Shown piece after piece: positions 10,393 to 21,918 of a stretch of DNA of 64,000 nucleotides (positions are counted from its first letter, which is position 1; the number at the start of each line of letters is the position of its first letter). Position numbers and translations under genes: made by a program. The notes under the pieces are model-generated. The model saw only the letters and a program-made list of their open reading frames with translations, searched no databases and was not told the origin of the DNA. Origin of the DNA: Variovorax sp. J22G73 (GTDB lineage: Bacteria; Pseudomonadota; Gammaproteobacteria; Burkholderiales; Burkholderiaceae_C); assembly GCF_030317035.1 (NCBI RefSeq), contig NZ_JASZYK010000001.1, forward strand, positions 1,646,760 to 1,710,759, in the 5' to 3' direction.

Positions 10393-11622
10393 ATGCAATT
10401 TGCTATCAAGTCAGTAGCTGCCTGCGCCATGTTGGTGAGCTTTACCGCCGCATTCGCGCAAAAGGGCGAGACCGTCAAGATCGCCTGGCTCGACCCGCTG
10501 TCGGGCCTGATGGCCGCGGTGGGCACCAACCAGCTCAAGACCACGCAATTCCTTGCTGAGGAGTTCAACAAGAAGAACCAGTCGGGCGTGAAGTTCGAGG
10601 TGATCGGCATCGACAACAAGCTCAGCCCGCAGGAAACCACCGCGGCGCTGCGCTCGGCGCAGGACCAGGGCGCGCGCTACATCATGCAGGGCAACGGCTC
10701 GGGCCCGGCGCTGGCGATCATCGACGCCATCGAGAAGAACAACTCGCGCAACCCCGGCAAGGAGTTGCTGTTCATGAACTACGCGGCGGTCGACCCCGAC
10801 CTGACCAACAGCAAGTGCAGCTACTGGCACTTCCGGGTGGACGCCGACACCTCCATGAAGATGGAGGCGCTCACCGCCTGGATGAAGGACCAGCCGGACA
10901 TCAAGAAGGTCTACCTGCTCGGGCAGAACTACGCCCACGGCGTGCAGGTGGCCAAGTACGCCAAGGAAGACCTGAAGGTCAAGCGCCCCGACATCCAGAT
11001 CGTGGGCGAAGACCTGCACCCGCTCGCGCAGGTGCGCGACTTCTCGCCGTACATCGCCAAGATCAAGGCCTCGGGAGCCGACACGGTCATTACCGGCAAC
11101 TGGGGCTCCGACCTGTCGCTGCTCATCAAGGCGGCGAACGACTCGGGCCTGAACGTCAAGTTCCTGACCTACTACGCACCGGGCGCCGGCACCCCCACGG
11201 CCATGGGCGCCACGTCGGACGGCAAGGTCTACACCGTGGCCTACGCCCACTACAACATGGGCGGCGAGATCCAGCAGCTGCTCAACGGCTACAAGAAGCG
11301 CATGAACGACGACCTGACGCAGGCCTCGATCTACCACGTGTTCGCGCTGCTGGACGCCGCCTTCGCCAAGACCAAGTCGACCGACCCCGTGAAGGTGGCT
11401 GCTGCGCTGGAAGGCATGAAGATCAAGAGCTTCAACGGCGAGGTCGAGATGCGCAAGACCGACCACCAGCTGCAGCAGGGCCTGTACATCTCGCGCTGGG
11501 AAAAGGCCAGCGCCAAGTACCCCTACGACGCGGAGAACACCGGCTACACCAACGTGCCCGTGAAGTACTACGAGTCGTACGTGGCCAGCACGCCCACCAC
11601 CTGCCAGATGAAGCGCCCCTGA
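10393..11622 (+). CDS. Branched-chain amino acid-type ABC transporter, periplasmic binding protein (copy 1)
   Basis: A 409-residue LivJ-type (Peripla_BP_6) solute-binding protein. It has a Sec signal peptide ending AFAQ and a mature start KGETVKIAWLDPLSG. Ligand-domain landmarks include GIDNKLSPQET and GNGSGPALAIIDA. It is followed by a very similar second copy at 11841 and then livHMGF, so either protein could feed the same membrane complex. The real ligand may be a carboxylic or aromatic acid rather than an amino acid, because the operon is embedded in acyl-CoA catabolic genes (inference). ATG 10393 has TGGAG upstream. Confidence 0.93.
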   Translation: MQFAIKSVAACAMLVSFTAAFAQKGETVKIAWLDPLSGLMAAVGTNQLKTTQFLAEEFNKKNQSGVKFEVIGIDNKLSPQETTAALRSAQDQGARYIMQGNGSGPALAIIDAIEKNNSRNPGKELLFMNYAAVDPDLTNSKCSYWHFRVDADTSMKMEALTAWMKDQPDIKKVYLLGQNYAHGVQVAKYAKEDLKVKRPDIQIVGEDLHPLAQVRDFSPYIAKIKASGADTVITGNWGSDLSLLIKAANDSGLNVKFLTYYAPGAGTPTAMGATSDGKVYTVAYAHYNMGGEIQQLLNGYKKRMNDDLTQASIYHVFALLDAAFAKTKSTDPVKVAAALEGMKIKSFNGEVEMRKTDHQLQQGLYISRWEKASAKYPYDAENTGYTNVPVKYYESYVASTPTTCQMKRP

Positions 11623-11652
11623 GCGCAAAGCCGCACGCTTTCCGCGCAATTC

Positions 11653-11690
11653 CTACCCGTTGGTAGCAATGAGCTACCCGCCGGTAGCAA
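11653..11690. promoter_or_regulatory. Two tandem palindromes, candidate operator
   Basis: CTACCCGTTGGTAGCAA (11653-11669) and CTACCCGCCGGTAGCAA (11674-11690) are two CTACC-N4-GGTAG palindromes. They repeat with a 21-bp period (two helical turns) on the same face of the DNA. They lie between the two binding-protein genes, before the second leader, and look like a double binding site for a dimeric regulator. Confidence 0.55.
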
Positions 11691-11703
11691 ATTGTCTGCA
11701 AGC

Positions 11704-11790
11704 GTGTCGCCTGCGCGATAGAAACGGCCCTTTGCGGCCCCCCTCTTACGGGCATTCCCTGAGGGGAGGGGTTGCAATCGCTTGTACGCT
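11704..11790 (+). repeat. Leader segment B, partner of 10275-10360
   Basis: This copy carries the shared CGCGATA, GGCC-rich block, GGGCATTCCCTG and CGCTTGTACGCT. Here CGCTTGTACGCTCGTACAGCG also forms an inverted repeat (TGTACG/CGTACA) that copy A lacks. Confidence 0.65.
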
Positions 11791-11840
11791 CGTACAGCGT
11801 TTTGATTCGGTTCTGATTCGGTTTGACCAGGAGATATAGA

Positions 11841-13073
11841 TTGAAGTTCGCTCTGAAAATCGCTGCCGCTGCCGTCATTGCGGCCACCGCCACCGGTGCC
11901 CTCGCCCAGAAGGGTGAAACCGTCAAGATCGCATGGCTCGACCCGCTGTCGGGCCTGATGGCCGCGGTCGGGACCAACCAGCTCAAGACCTTCCAGTTCT
12001 TCGCCGAGGAGTTCAACAAGAAGAACGCCGCCGGCGTGAAGTTCGAGATCATCGGCATCGACAACAAGCTCAGCCCGCAGGAGACCACCAGCGCGCTGCG
12101 CTCGGCCCTCGACCAAGGCGCGCGCTACATCGTGCAGGGCAACGGCTCGGGCCCGGCGCTGGCGATCATCGATGCGCTGGAGAAGAACAACGCGCGCAAC
12201 CCCGGCAAGGAAGCGCTGTACCTGAACTACGCCGCGGTCGACCCCGAGCTGACCAACGCCAAGTGCAGCTACTGGCAGTTCCGCTTCGACGCCGACACGT
12301 CCATGAAGATGGAAGCGCTGACCACCTACATGAAGGACCAGCCGGAGATCAAGAAGGTCTACATCATCGGCCAGAACTACGCGCACGGCCAGCAGGTCTC
12401 CAAGTACGCCAAGGAAGACCTGAAGGTCAAGCGCCCCGACGTGCAGATCGTCGGCGACGACCTGCATCCGCTGGCCCAGGTGCGCGACTTCGCGCCCTAC
12501 ATCGCCAAGATCAAGGCCTCGGGCGCCGACACGGTCATCACGGGCAACTGGGGCTCCGACCTGGCGCTGCTCATCAAGGCGGCGAACGACTCGGGTCTGA
12601 ACGTCAAGTTCTACACCTACTACGCCGTGACCACCGGCACGCCGACCGCCATGGGCGCGGCGTCCGACGGCAAGGTGTACCAGGTCGGCTACGCCCACTA
12701 CAACATGGGCGGCGACATGCAGAAGTACGCCGACGACTTCAAGAAGAAGTTCAACGACGACCTCTACACCACCGACGTGTACACCGTGTTCCAGGCGCTC
12801 ACCGAAGCCTTCGTGAAGACCAAGTCGACCGACCCCGTGAAGGTGGCCGCCGCCATGGAAGGCATGAAGTTCAAGAGCTTCAACGGTGACGTCGAGCTGC
12901 GCAAGACCGACCACCAGCTGCAGCAGGGCCTGTACATCGCCAAGTGGGAAAAGGCCAGCGCCAAGTACCCGTACAGCCCGGAGAACACCGGCTACACGCT
13001 GGCGCCCGTGAAGTACTACGACGCCTATGTGGCCAGCACGCCCACGAGCTGCCAGATGAAGCGTCCCTCTTAA
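11841..13073 (+). CDS. Branched-chain amino acid-type ABC transporter, periplasmic binding protein (copy 2, TTG start)
   Basis: A 410-residue paralogue of the protein at 10393; long stretches are identical, including AWLDPLSGLMAAVGTNQLKT. It has a Sec signal peptide ending ALAQ. The start is placed at TTG 11841 because AGGAG lies 7 bases upstream and the codon opens a normal signal peptide (LKFALKIAAAAV). Another TTG at 11823 would put Arg-Tyr-Arg ahead and lacks a ribosome site. It is followed by an intra-operon terminator and then livHMGF. The two copies differ mostly in the mid-domain and C-terminal third, which suggests divergent ligand preference. Confidence 0.92.
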   Translation: MKFALKIAAAAVIAATATGALAQKGETVKIAWLDPLSGLMAAVGTNQLKTFQFFAEEFNKKNAAGVKFEIIGIDNKLSPQETTSALRSALDQGARYIVQGNGSGPALAIIDALEKNNARNPGKEALYLNYAAVDPELTNAKCSYWQFRFDADTSMKMEALTTYMKDQPEIKKVYIIGQNYAHGQQVSKYAKEDLKVKRPDVQIVGDDLHPLAQVRDFAPYIAKIKASGADTVITGNWGSDLALLIKAANDSGLNVKFYTYYAVTTGTPTAMGAASDGKVYQVGYAHYNMGGDMQKYADDFKKKFNDDLYTTDVYTVFQALTEAFVKTKSTDPVKVAAAMEGMKFKSFNGDVELRKTDHQLQQGLYIAKWEKASAKYPYSPENTGYTLAPVKYYDAYVASTPTSCQMKRPS

Positions 13074-13098
13074 GCCGGGCAGCACGCCAACGCGGTCG

Positions 13099-13133
13099 AG
13101 GCCCGACTTCAACACTCGGGCCTTTTTCTTTTT
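13099..13133 (+). terminator. Intra-operon rho-independent terminator
   Basis: AGGCCCGA (13099-13106) pairs with TCGGGCCT (13116-13123), followed by a T-rich run. It lies between the second binding-protein gene and the first permease gene. Partial read-through would give much more binding protein than membrane components. Confidence 0.8.
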
Positions 13134-13153
13134 TTACCTGACACGAAAGACCG

Positions 13154-14107
13154 ATGAACGTCGAATTCTTCGTCATCTCGCTGCTCAACGGCGTGAGCTA
13201 CGGCTTGCTGTTGTTCATGCTGAGTTCTGGCCTCACGCTGATCTTCAGCATGATGGGCGTGCTCAATTTCGCGCACGCCAGCTTCTACATGCTGGGCGCC
13301 TACTTCGCCTACACGATCTCGGGCATCCTGGGCTTCTGGCCGGCGCTGTTCATCGCGCCGCTGCTGGTGTTCGCGCTGGGCGCGGCCTTCGAGCGCTACT
13401 GCCTGCGCCGCGTGCACAAGTTCGGCCACGTGCCAGAGCTGCTGGTCACCTTCGGCCTTTCGTACCTCATTCTCGAAATCGTGCAGCTGGTGTGGGGCCG
13501 CTCCACGGTGCCCTACGGGCTGCCGCAGGCGCTGCAGGGCCCGCTGTTCACGCTGTACGGCACGCAGTTCCCCAAGTCGCGCTCGTTCATCATGCTGGTG
13601 GCGGTGCTGATGCTGGTGTCGGTGTGGCTGCTGCTCACGCGCACGCGCATCGGCCTGGTCATCCAGGCGGCGCTGAAGCACCCCGACATGGTCGAGGCGC
13701 TGGGCCACAACGTGCCGCGCGTGTTCATGATGGTGTTCGGCGGCGGCGCCGCGCTGGCGGGGCTGGCGGGCGTGGTGGGTGGCAACACCTACGTCACCGA
13801 GCCGGCCATGGCGGGCTCGGTGGGTTCCATCATCTTCGTGGTGGTGGTGGTCGGCGGCATGGGGTCGCTGGCCGGGGCCTTCCTGGCCTCGCTCATCATC
13901 GGCGTGGTGCAGACCTTTGCCGTGGCCATGGACCAGTCGCTCGCGGGCGCGCTGCAGTCGCTGGGCATGGCGGTGACGGACCAGACCTTCGGCTACGAGT
14001 TGCTCAAGCTCACCATCTCGCAGGTGGCGCCCATCCTTCCGTACCTGTTCCTGGTGCTGATCCTGATCTTCCGGCCCAAGGGTCTTCTTGGAACGCGGGA
14101 GGACTGA
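13154..14107 (+). CDS. livH: Branched-chain amino acid-type ABC transporter permease LivH
   Basis: A 317-residue inner-membrane permease with about eight hydrophobic helices. Family signatures are GLTLIFSMMGVLNFAHASFY near the N-terminus, the EAA-like loop around IQAALKHPDMVEALGHN, and VVVGGMGSLAGAF. It forms the channel with LivM. It starts 31 bases after the end of the intra-operon terminator stem, and livM follows 4 bases after its stop. Confidence 0.95.
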   Translation: MNVEFFVISLLNGVSYGLLLFMLSSGLTLIFSMMGVLNFAHASFYMLGAYFAYTISGILGFWPALFIAPLLVFALGAAFERYCLRRVHKFGHVPELLVTFGLSYLILEIVQLVWGRSTVPYGLPQALQGPLFTLYGTQFPKSRSFIMLVAVLMLVSVWLLLTRTRIGLVIQAALKHPDMVEALGHNVPRVFMMVFGGGAALAGLAGVVGGNTYVTEPAMAGSVGSIIFVVVVVGGMGSLAGAFLASLIIGVVQTFAVAMDQSLAGALQSLGMAVTDQTFGYELLKLTISQVAPILPYLFLVLILIFRPKGLLGTRED

Positions 14108-14111
14108 CGCG

Positions 14112-15464
14112 ATGACCACTGCAACCACACGCACGCCGGCCACGTCTGGCAACGCCGGCAACGCTTCCTCGCCGAAGAAGTACTACCGCTTCAAGCCGCT
14201 GAACATCGGCCGCATCCTGATCTGGTCGCTGTTCGCGCTGCTGCTCATCGTGGCGCCCATGCTCTTCAAGAGCAGCCTGGCGCTGACCATGCTCTCGCAG
14301 ATCGGCTACCTGATCATCATCTGCCTGAGCTACAACATCCTGCTGGGGCAGGGCGGCATGCTGAGCTTCGGGCATGCGGTGTATGTGGGGCTGGGCTCGT
14401 TCATCGCCATTCACGCGATGAACCTGGCCAGCGCCGGCAAGCTGCCGATTCCGCTGGTGCTCATTCCGCTCGTGGGCGGGCTGGGCGGCATGTTCTTCGC
14501 CGTGGTGTTCGGCTACGTGTCGACAAAGAAGTCGGGCACCACCTTCGCGATGATCACGCTGGGCCTGGGCGAGCTGGTGGCCGCCATGGCGCTGATGTTC
14601 CCGAGCTTCTTCGGCGGCGAAGGCGGCATCACCACCAACCGCGTGTACGGCACCTCGTTCTTCGGCATCAGCTTCGGCCCGCAGAACCAGGTGTACTACC
14701 TGATCGCCGTGTACTGCTTCATCTGCACCGCGCTGATGTTCGCCTTCACCGGCACGCCGCTGGGCCGCATGCTGAACGCGGTGCGCGACAACCCGGAGCG
14801 CGTGGAGTTCATCGGCTACAACACGCAGCGCGTGCGCTACTACGCCTTCATCATCGCGGGCTTCTTCGCGGGCATCGGCGGCGGGCTGGCGGCCATCAAC
14901 TTCGAGATCGTGAACGCGGCCGACAGCCTGAACGGGCTGCGTTCGGGCAGCTACCTGCTGTTCACCTTTCTGGGTGGCGCCACCTTCTTCTTCGGGCCGA
15001 TCATCGGCGCGGCGCTGCTGGTGTTCGCGCTGGTGCTGCTGTCGGAGCTCAGCAAGGCCTGGCTGCTGTACGTGGGCCTGGTGTTCCTGCTGATGGTGAT
15101 GTTCGCGCCCGGCGGCGTGGCCAGCCTGATCATGATGAACGTGCGCGTGGCGCTGTTCGGCAAGATCAAGCGCTTCTACCTGCTGTACGTGGGCCTGTTC
15201 ATCGGCGCGGCCATCATGCTGGCGGGCGCGGCGGCCATCGTCGAAATGATCTATCACATGCAACTCAACGCGGCGCTGGGGCCGGTGGTGCCGCTCGCCG
15301 GCCTGCAGCTGGACACCTCGTCGACCACCAGCTGGGTGGTGGCGGTGGCCTTGCTGGCGGTGGGCCTGGCCGTGTTCGAGGTGGTGCGCAGGCGCTTCGC
15401 GAAGACCTGGGGCCAGGCACAGGAAGAAATCGAAGCCGAGATCAAGCGAAGGGAGACGGCATGA
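14112..15464 (+). CDS. livM: Branched-chain amino acid-type ABC transporter permease LivM
   Basis: A 450-residue permease partner of LivH, longer than the usual ~320-360 residues. Core signatures are SYNILLGQGGMLSFGHAVYVG and RMLNAVRDNPERVEFIGYN. The extra length is a C-terminal extension (about residues 340-450) with two more hydrophobic segments and a charged tail, and a short Ser/Thr/Asn-rich N-terminal cytoplasmic lead. ATG 14112 has GGAGG upstream; a TTG at 14088 inside livH is rejected. The stop overlaps the livG start (ATGA at 15461-15464). Confidence 0.94.
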   Translation: MTTATTRTPATSGNAGNASSPKKYYRFKPLNIGRILIWSLFALLLIVAPMLFKSSLALTMLSQIGYLIIICLSYNILLGQGGMLSFGHAVYVGLGSFIAIHAMNLASAGKLPIPLVLIPLVGGLGGMFFAVVFGYVSTKKSGTTFAMITLGLGELVAAMALMFPSFFGGEGGITTNRVYGTSFFGISFGPQNQVYYLIAVYCFICTALMFAFTGTPLGRMLNAVRDNPERVEFIGYNTQRVRYYAFIIAGFFAGIGGGLAAINFEIVNAADSLNGLRSGSYLLFTFLGGATFFFGPIIGAALLVFALVLLSELSKAWLLYVGLVFLLMVMFAPGGVASLIMMNVRVALFGKIKRFYLLYVGLFIGAAIMLAGAAAIVEMIYHMQLNAALGPVVPLAGLQLDTSSTTSWVVAVALLAVGLAVFEVVRRRFAKTWGQAQEEIEAEIKRRETA

Positions 15465-16231
15465 CCTATTCACTCGAACTCAAGGGCCTGCGCAAGAGCT
15501 TCGGCAAGACCGACATCATCCGCGGGGTCGACCTGGCGGTGAACGCGGGCGAGCGCATCGCCATCATCGGGCCGAACGGCGCGGGCAAGAGCACGCTGTT
15601 CAACCTGATCAGCGGGCGGCTCGTGCCCTCCAGCGGCGAGGTGCTGCTGAACGGCGAGCGCATCGACGGCAAGAAGCCGTACGAAATCAATCGCATGGGG
15701 TTGTCGCGCAGCTTCCAGATCACCAACATCTTCCCGAAGCTGAGCGTGTTCGAGAACCTGCGCTGCGGCGTGCTGTGGAGCCTAGGCTACAAGTACACCT
15801 TCCTGCGCTTCCTGTCGAACCTGGACGACGCCAACGAGCGCACCGAAGAGCTCATCAAGCAGATCGGGCTGGAGAAAAAGCGCGACGTGCACGCGGTGAA
15901 CCTCACCTACGCCGAGCAGCGCGCGCTGGAAATCGGCGTGACCATTGCCGGGGGCGCCAGCGTCATCCTGCTGGACGAGCCCACGGCGGGCATGAGCAAG
16001 ACCGAGACCTCGCACTTCATCTCGCTCATCAAGCACGTGACGGTCGGCAAGACGCTGCTCACGGTGGAGCACGACATGGGCGTGGTGTTCGGCCTGGCCG
16101 ACAAGATCGCGGTGGTGGTGTACGGCGAAGTCATCGCTTTCGACACGCCGGCCGCCGTGCGCGCCAACGCGCGCGTGCAAGAGGCCTACCTCGGCTCATC
16201 GGTGGCTGATGCACAGGGAGCGGGACACTGA
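15461..16231 (+). CDS. livG: ABC transporter ATP-binding protein LivG
   Basis: A 256-residue cytoplasmic ATPase of the LivG type. Walker A is GPNGAGKST, Walker B is VILLDEPTAG, and the signature motif is the degenerate LTYAEQR, common in LivG. The D-loop/His switch region TVEHDMGVVF is intact. It is translationally coupled to livM by a four-base overlap. Confidence 0.95.
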   Translation: MTYSLELKGLRKSFGKTDIIRGVDLAVNAGERIAIIGPNGAGKSTLFNLISGRLVPSSGEVLLNGERIDGKKPYEINRMGLSRSFQITNIFPKLSVFENLRCGVLWSLGYKYTFLRFLSNLDDANERTEELIKQIGLEKKRDVHAVNLTYAEQRALEIGVTIAGGASVILLDEPTAGMSKTETSHFISLIKHVTVGKTLLTVEHDMGVVFGLADKIAVVVYGEVIAFDTPAAVRANARVQEAYLGSSVADAQGAGH

Positions 16232-16232
16232 C

Positions 16233-16928
16233 ATGCTGAAGCTTCAAGACATCCACGCCTACTACGGCAAGAGCCATGTGCTGCATGGCGTTTCCTTCGA
16301 CGTGAACCCGGGCGAGATCGTCGCGCTGCTGGGGCGCAACGGCTCGGGCCGCTCGACCACGGCCAAGGCCATCATGGGCCTGGTGCATGCCGAGGGCGGC
16401 CTGCACTGGAAGGGGCAGGACATCCTGCGCCGCAAGGCCTACGAGATCGCGCACTTCGGCATCGGCTACGTGCCCGAGAACCGCGACATCTTCCCCAAGC
16501 TCACGGTGCACCAGAACCTGCTGCTGGGGCAGAAGGGCACGGGCAAGGGCAGCCGCTGGCAGTTCGACGACATGTACGGCATGTTCCCGCGCCTGAAGGA
16601 GCGCCAGCACACCGAGGCCGGCGTGCTCTCGGGCGGCGAGCAGCAGATGCTCACGCTGTGCCGCACGCTCATGGGCGACCCCGACCTGATCATCATCGAC
16701 GAGCCCACCGAAGGGCTGGCGCCGAAGATCGTCGAGCTGGTGGGGCAGTACCTGCGCACGCTGAAGGACAAGGGCATCTCGGTGCTGCTGATCGAGCAGA
16801 AGCTCACCATCGCCATGCAGATCTCCGACCGCGCGCTCGTCATGGGCCACGGCAGCATCGTGTTCGACGGCACGCCCGACAGCCTGCGCGCCGACGCGAC
16901 CACGCGCAAGGAATGGCTCGAGGTCTGA
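16233..16928 (+). CDS. livF: ABC transporter ATP-binding protein LivF (Walker A Lys replaced by Arg)
   Basis: A 231-residue ATPase partner of LivG. The signature LSGGEQQML and Walker B DLIIIDEPTEG are canonical, but Walker A reads GRNGSGRST with Arg40 in place of the usual Lys. The codon is CGC and clean. I chose ATG 16233, one base after the livG stop, with AGGGAG upstream. An in-frame ATG at 16209 lies within livG and is less likely. Confidence 0.93.
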   Translation: MLKLQDIHAYYGKSHVLHGVSFDVNPGEIVALLGRNGSGRSTTAKAIMGLVHAEGGLHWKGQDILRRKAYEIAHFGIGYVPENRDIFPKLTVHQNLLLGQKGTGKGSRWQFDDMYGMFPRLKERQHTEAGVLSGGEQQMLTLCRTLMGDPDLIIIDEPTEGLAPKIVELVGQYLRTLKDKGISVLLIEQKLTIAMQISDRALVMGHGSIVFDGTPDSLRADATTRKEWLEV

Positions 16929-17034
16929 TCGCCTGCGCGGGGTCCGGGCCGCGCCCCGGATTCCTGCCTCGCCCCCTTGTCCCGGCAGCGACTGCATGCC
17001 ATTGTTGCGTCGCGACAAACGCCTAGAATCCCCC

Positions 17035-17064
17035 GAAAAAGAACACTCGTGCTTTTTCTTCTTT
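17035..17064 (+). terminator. Weak terminator-like hairpin after livF
   Basis: GAAAAAG (17035-17041) can pair with CTTTTTC (17052-17058), followed by T-rich sequence. The stem is A/T-rich and weak. It sits 25 bases before the next start codon, so it could instead be a leader element. Confidence 0.35.
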
Positions 17065-17089
17065 TTCTTCACACACCAAGGAACGCAGC

Positions 17090-19195
<2,106 letters not shown>

Positions 19196-19224
19196 GACGG
19201 AAAAGAAAAGGGTCGAGACCGCCC

Positions 19225-20700
19225 ATGTTGAAACGCATCTTCCTCGGGCTGCTGCTGGCAATCGTGTTGCTGGTGGCCGCCGTGGCGGTCAAGACCTGGA
19301 CCACGCCATCGCAGCAACTGGCGGTGGCGCCCGCACCCAAGCTGGACGTCGACCTGCAGGCGGCCGCCAAGCGGCTGTCCACCGCGATCACGTTCCGCAC
19401 GGTGTCGGGCTTGGACGACCCGGCCGCCAACGCGGCCGAGTTCGACAAGCTGCACGCCTTCCTGGCGCAGCAGTTCCCCAAGGTGCACGCCACCCTGAAG
19501 AAGGAAGTGGTGGGCAACAAGGCGCTGCTCTACACATGGGCCGGCACCGACCCGCAGGCCAAGCCCATCGCCTTGATGGCGCACCAGGACATGGTGCCCA
19601 TCGCCCCTGGCACCGAGAAGGCCTGGACGGTCGACCCCTTCGCCGGCGAGATCAAGGACGGCTTCATCTGGGGCCGCGGCACGCTCGACAACAAGAGCAA
19701 TCTTTTCGCGCAGATGGAAGCCATCGAGCTGCTCATCGGCGCCGGCTTCAAGCCGAAGCAGACCGTCTACCTCGTGACGGGCGACGACGAGGAAGTGAGC
19801 GGCCTGCGCGGCGCGCTGCCCATCGCCGAGCTGCTCAAGTCGCGCAACGTGCGCCTGGACTGGGTGCTCGACGAAGGCCTGCTGGTGCTCGACGGCGTGC
19901 TGCCGGGCCTGAGCAAGCCCGCGGCGCTGATCGGCCTGGCGGAGAAGGGCTACGGCACCTTCTTCCTGTCGCTGGACACCGCCCCCGGCCATTCGTCGAT
20001 GCCGCCGCAGCACAGCGCCATCGGCAGCATGAGCGCGGCGCTGGCACGGCTCGAAGCCAACCCCATGCCCGGTGGCATCCAGGGCGTGGCGGGCCAGATG
20101 TTCGGCGCGCTGGCACCCGAGATGAGCGGCATCAACCGCGTGATGCTGTCCAACCTGTGGCTCACCGAGCCGCTGGTGCGCGGCCAGCTCGAGAAGAGCC
20201 CGAGCAGCAACGCCATGCTGCGCACCACCACCGCGCTGACCATCGTGCGCGCGGGCAACAAGGACAACGTGCTGCCCGGGCGCGCCGAGGCGGCTGTCAA
20301 CTTCCGCATCCTGCCGGGCGACACGCTGGCCAGCACCGAGGCGCACCTGCGCCGCGCGCTGGGCAACGACGACATCAAGATCAAGCAATACCCCGGCAAC
20401 GCCGAGCCTTCGCCGGTGTCGTCCACCGACAGCACCGGCTACCGCGCCATCCAGCAGGCCGTGCGCCAGAGCTTTCCCGATGCGGTGGTGGCCCCCGGGC
20501 TCATGACCGCCGCGACCGACTCGCGCCACTTCAGCCTGGTGAGCGACGCCGTCTTCCGCTTCTCGCCGTTTCGCGTGAAGGCCGAGGACCTGGCGCGTTT
20601 CCACGGCAACAACGAACGCCTGGCCATCTCGAACTACGGCGAGATGATCGGCTTCTATCACCAGCTCCTGAGCAACACCAACGCTGCTCCGGCGCAATGA
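19225..20700 (+). CDS. M20 family metallopeptidase with N-terminal membrane anchor
   Basis: A 491-residue di-zinc peptidase similar to carboxypeptidase S/PM20D1-type enzymes, which cleave or form N-acyl amino acids or dipeptides. A hydrophobic N-terminus ([14 protein letters not shown]) anchors or exports it. Zinc and catalytic residues are visible: MAHQDMVP (His, Asp), [11 protein letters not shown] (bridging Asp), GDDEEVSG (Glu/Glu), and a dimerisation lid domain starting near PGHSSMPPQ. It lies between the fadB-like gene and the thiolase gene, so it may release fatty or organic acids from amides for the same pathway (inference). Confidence 0.9.
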   Translation: MLKRIFLGLLLAIVLLVAAVAVKTWTTPSQQLAVAPAPKLDVDLQAAAKRLSTAITFRTVSGLDDPAANAAEFDKLHAFLAQQFPKVHATLKKEVVGNKALLYTWAGTDPQAKPIALMAHQDMVPIAPGTEKAWTVDPFAGEIKDGFIWGRGTLDNKSNLFAQMEAIELLIGAGFKPKQTVYLVTGDDEEVSGLRGALPIAELLKSRNVRLDWVLDEGLLVLDGVLPGLSKPAALIGLAEKGYGTFFLSLDTAPGHSSMPPQHSAIGSMSAALARLEANPMPGGIQGVAGQMFGALAPEMSGINRVMLSNLWLTEPLVRGQLEKSPSSNAMLRTTTALTIVRAGNKDNVLPGRAEAAVNFRILPGDTLASTEAHLRRALGNDDIKIKQYPGNAEPSPVSSTDSTGYRAIQQAVRQSFPDAVVAPGLMTAATDSRHFSLVSDAVFRFSPFRVKAEDLARFHGNNERLAISNYGEMIGFYHQLLSNTNAAPAQ

Positions 20701-20740
20701 CGACAACCTCTTTTCCCTTCCATCTTCAAAGGACCTCACC

Positions 20741-21916
20741 ATGACCAGCGCCGTCATCGTTTCCACCGCCCGCACGCCGCTCGCGAAGAGCTGGAAGGGT
20801 GCCTTCAACATGACGCACGGCGCCACGCTGGGCGGCCATGCCGTGCAGCACGCGGTGCAGCGCGCCGGCATCGACCCCGCCTCGGTGGACGACGTGATCA
20901 TGGGTTGCGCCACGCCCGAAGGCGCGACCGGCTCCAACATCGCGCGCCAGATCGCGCTGCGCGCCGGCCTGCCCGTCACCACCTCGGGCATGACCATCAA
21001 CCGCTTCTGCTCCTCGGGCCTGCAGACCATTGCCACCGCCGCGCAACGCATCATCGCGGGCGAGGGCGAGGTGTATGTGGCCGGCGGCGTCGAGAGCATC
21101 TCGTGCGTGCAGAACGAAGCCAACACGCACATGCTGGCCGACCCGTGGCTCGTGAAGCACAAGCCCGAGATCTACTGGAACATGCTGCAGACGGCCGAGC
21201 AGGTCGCCAAGCGCTACAACATCGGCCGCGAAGCCATGGACGAGTACGGCGCGCAAAGCCAGCAGCGCGCCACCGCTGCGCTGGAAGCCGGCCTCTTCAA
21301 GGCCGAGATCGCCCCCATCACCGTGCTGGCCGGCGTGGCCGACCCCGTGCTGGGCCTGCGCACCAAGGAAGTCACCGTCGAGAACGACGAAGGCATTCGC
21401 CCCGGCACCACCAAGGAAGGCATCAGCGGCATCCGCCCGGCCATTCCCGGCGGCGTGATCTCGGCCGGCAATGCCAGCCAGTTCTCCGACGGCGGCGGCG
21501 CCTGCGTGGTGGTCGACGAGAAGTACGCCGAGCAGAAGGGCCTGAAGCCCCTGGGCCGTTTCCTCGGCTTCGCCGTGGCCGGTTGCGAGCCCGACGAGAT
21601 GGGCATCGGCCCGGTCTTCGCCATTCCGAAGGTGCTCAAGCGCCTGGGCCTCACGGTCAACGACATCGACCTGTGGGAGCTGAACGAAGCCTTCGCCGTG
21701 CAGGTCATCTACTGCCGCGACAAGCTGGGCATTCCGGGCGACCGCCTGAACGTGAACGGCGGCGCCATCGCCGTGGGCCACCCCTACGGCGTGAGCGGCC
21801 AGCGCCTGACGGGCCACGCGCTCATCGAAGGCAAGCGCCGCGGCGCGAAGAAGGTCGTGGTCACCATGTGCATCGGCGGCGGCATGGGTGCCGCGGGCGT
21901 GTTCGAGGTCCTGTAA
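20741..21916 (+). CDS. Acetyl-CoA acyltransferase (3-ketoacyl-CoA thiolase)
   Basis: A 391-residue degradative thiolase that cleaves 3-ketoacyl-CoA with CoA. The nucleophile is Cys90 in [10 protein letters not shown]. The NEAFA block, [14 protein letters not shown] (catalytic His) and [10 protein letters not shown] (second Cys) are all present. Start ATG 20741 has AAGGAC upstream. With the upstream hydratase/dehydrogenase and the downstream acyl-CoA dehydrogenase it completes one turn of beta-oxidation. The next gene starts 2 bases after its stop. Confidence 0.95.
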   Translation: MTSAVIVSTARTPLAKSWKGAFNMTHGATLGGHAVQHAVQRAGIDPASVDDVIMGCATPEGATGSNIARQIALRAGLPVTTSGMTINRFCSSGLQTIATAAQRIIAGEGEVYVAGGVESISCVQNEANTHMLADPWLVKHKPEIYWNMLQTAEQVAKRYNIGREAMDEYGAQSQQRATAALEAGLFKAEIAPITVLAGVADPVLGLRTKEVTVENDEGIRPGTTKEGISGIRPAIPGGVISAGNASQFSDGGGACVVVDEKYAEQKGLKPLGRFLGFAVAGCEPDEMGIGPVFAIPKVLKRLGLTVNDIDLWELNEAFAVQVIYCRDKLGIPGDRLNVNGGAIAVGHPYGVSGQRLTGHALIEGKRRGAKKVVVTMCIGGGMGAAGVFEVL

Positions 21917-21918
21917 GC

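Noticed and set aside
11823..11840. TTG 11823 as the start of receptor copy 2
   Set aside because: The AGGAG ribosome site lies downstream of it and fits TTG 11841, which begins the signal peptide.
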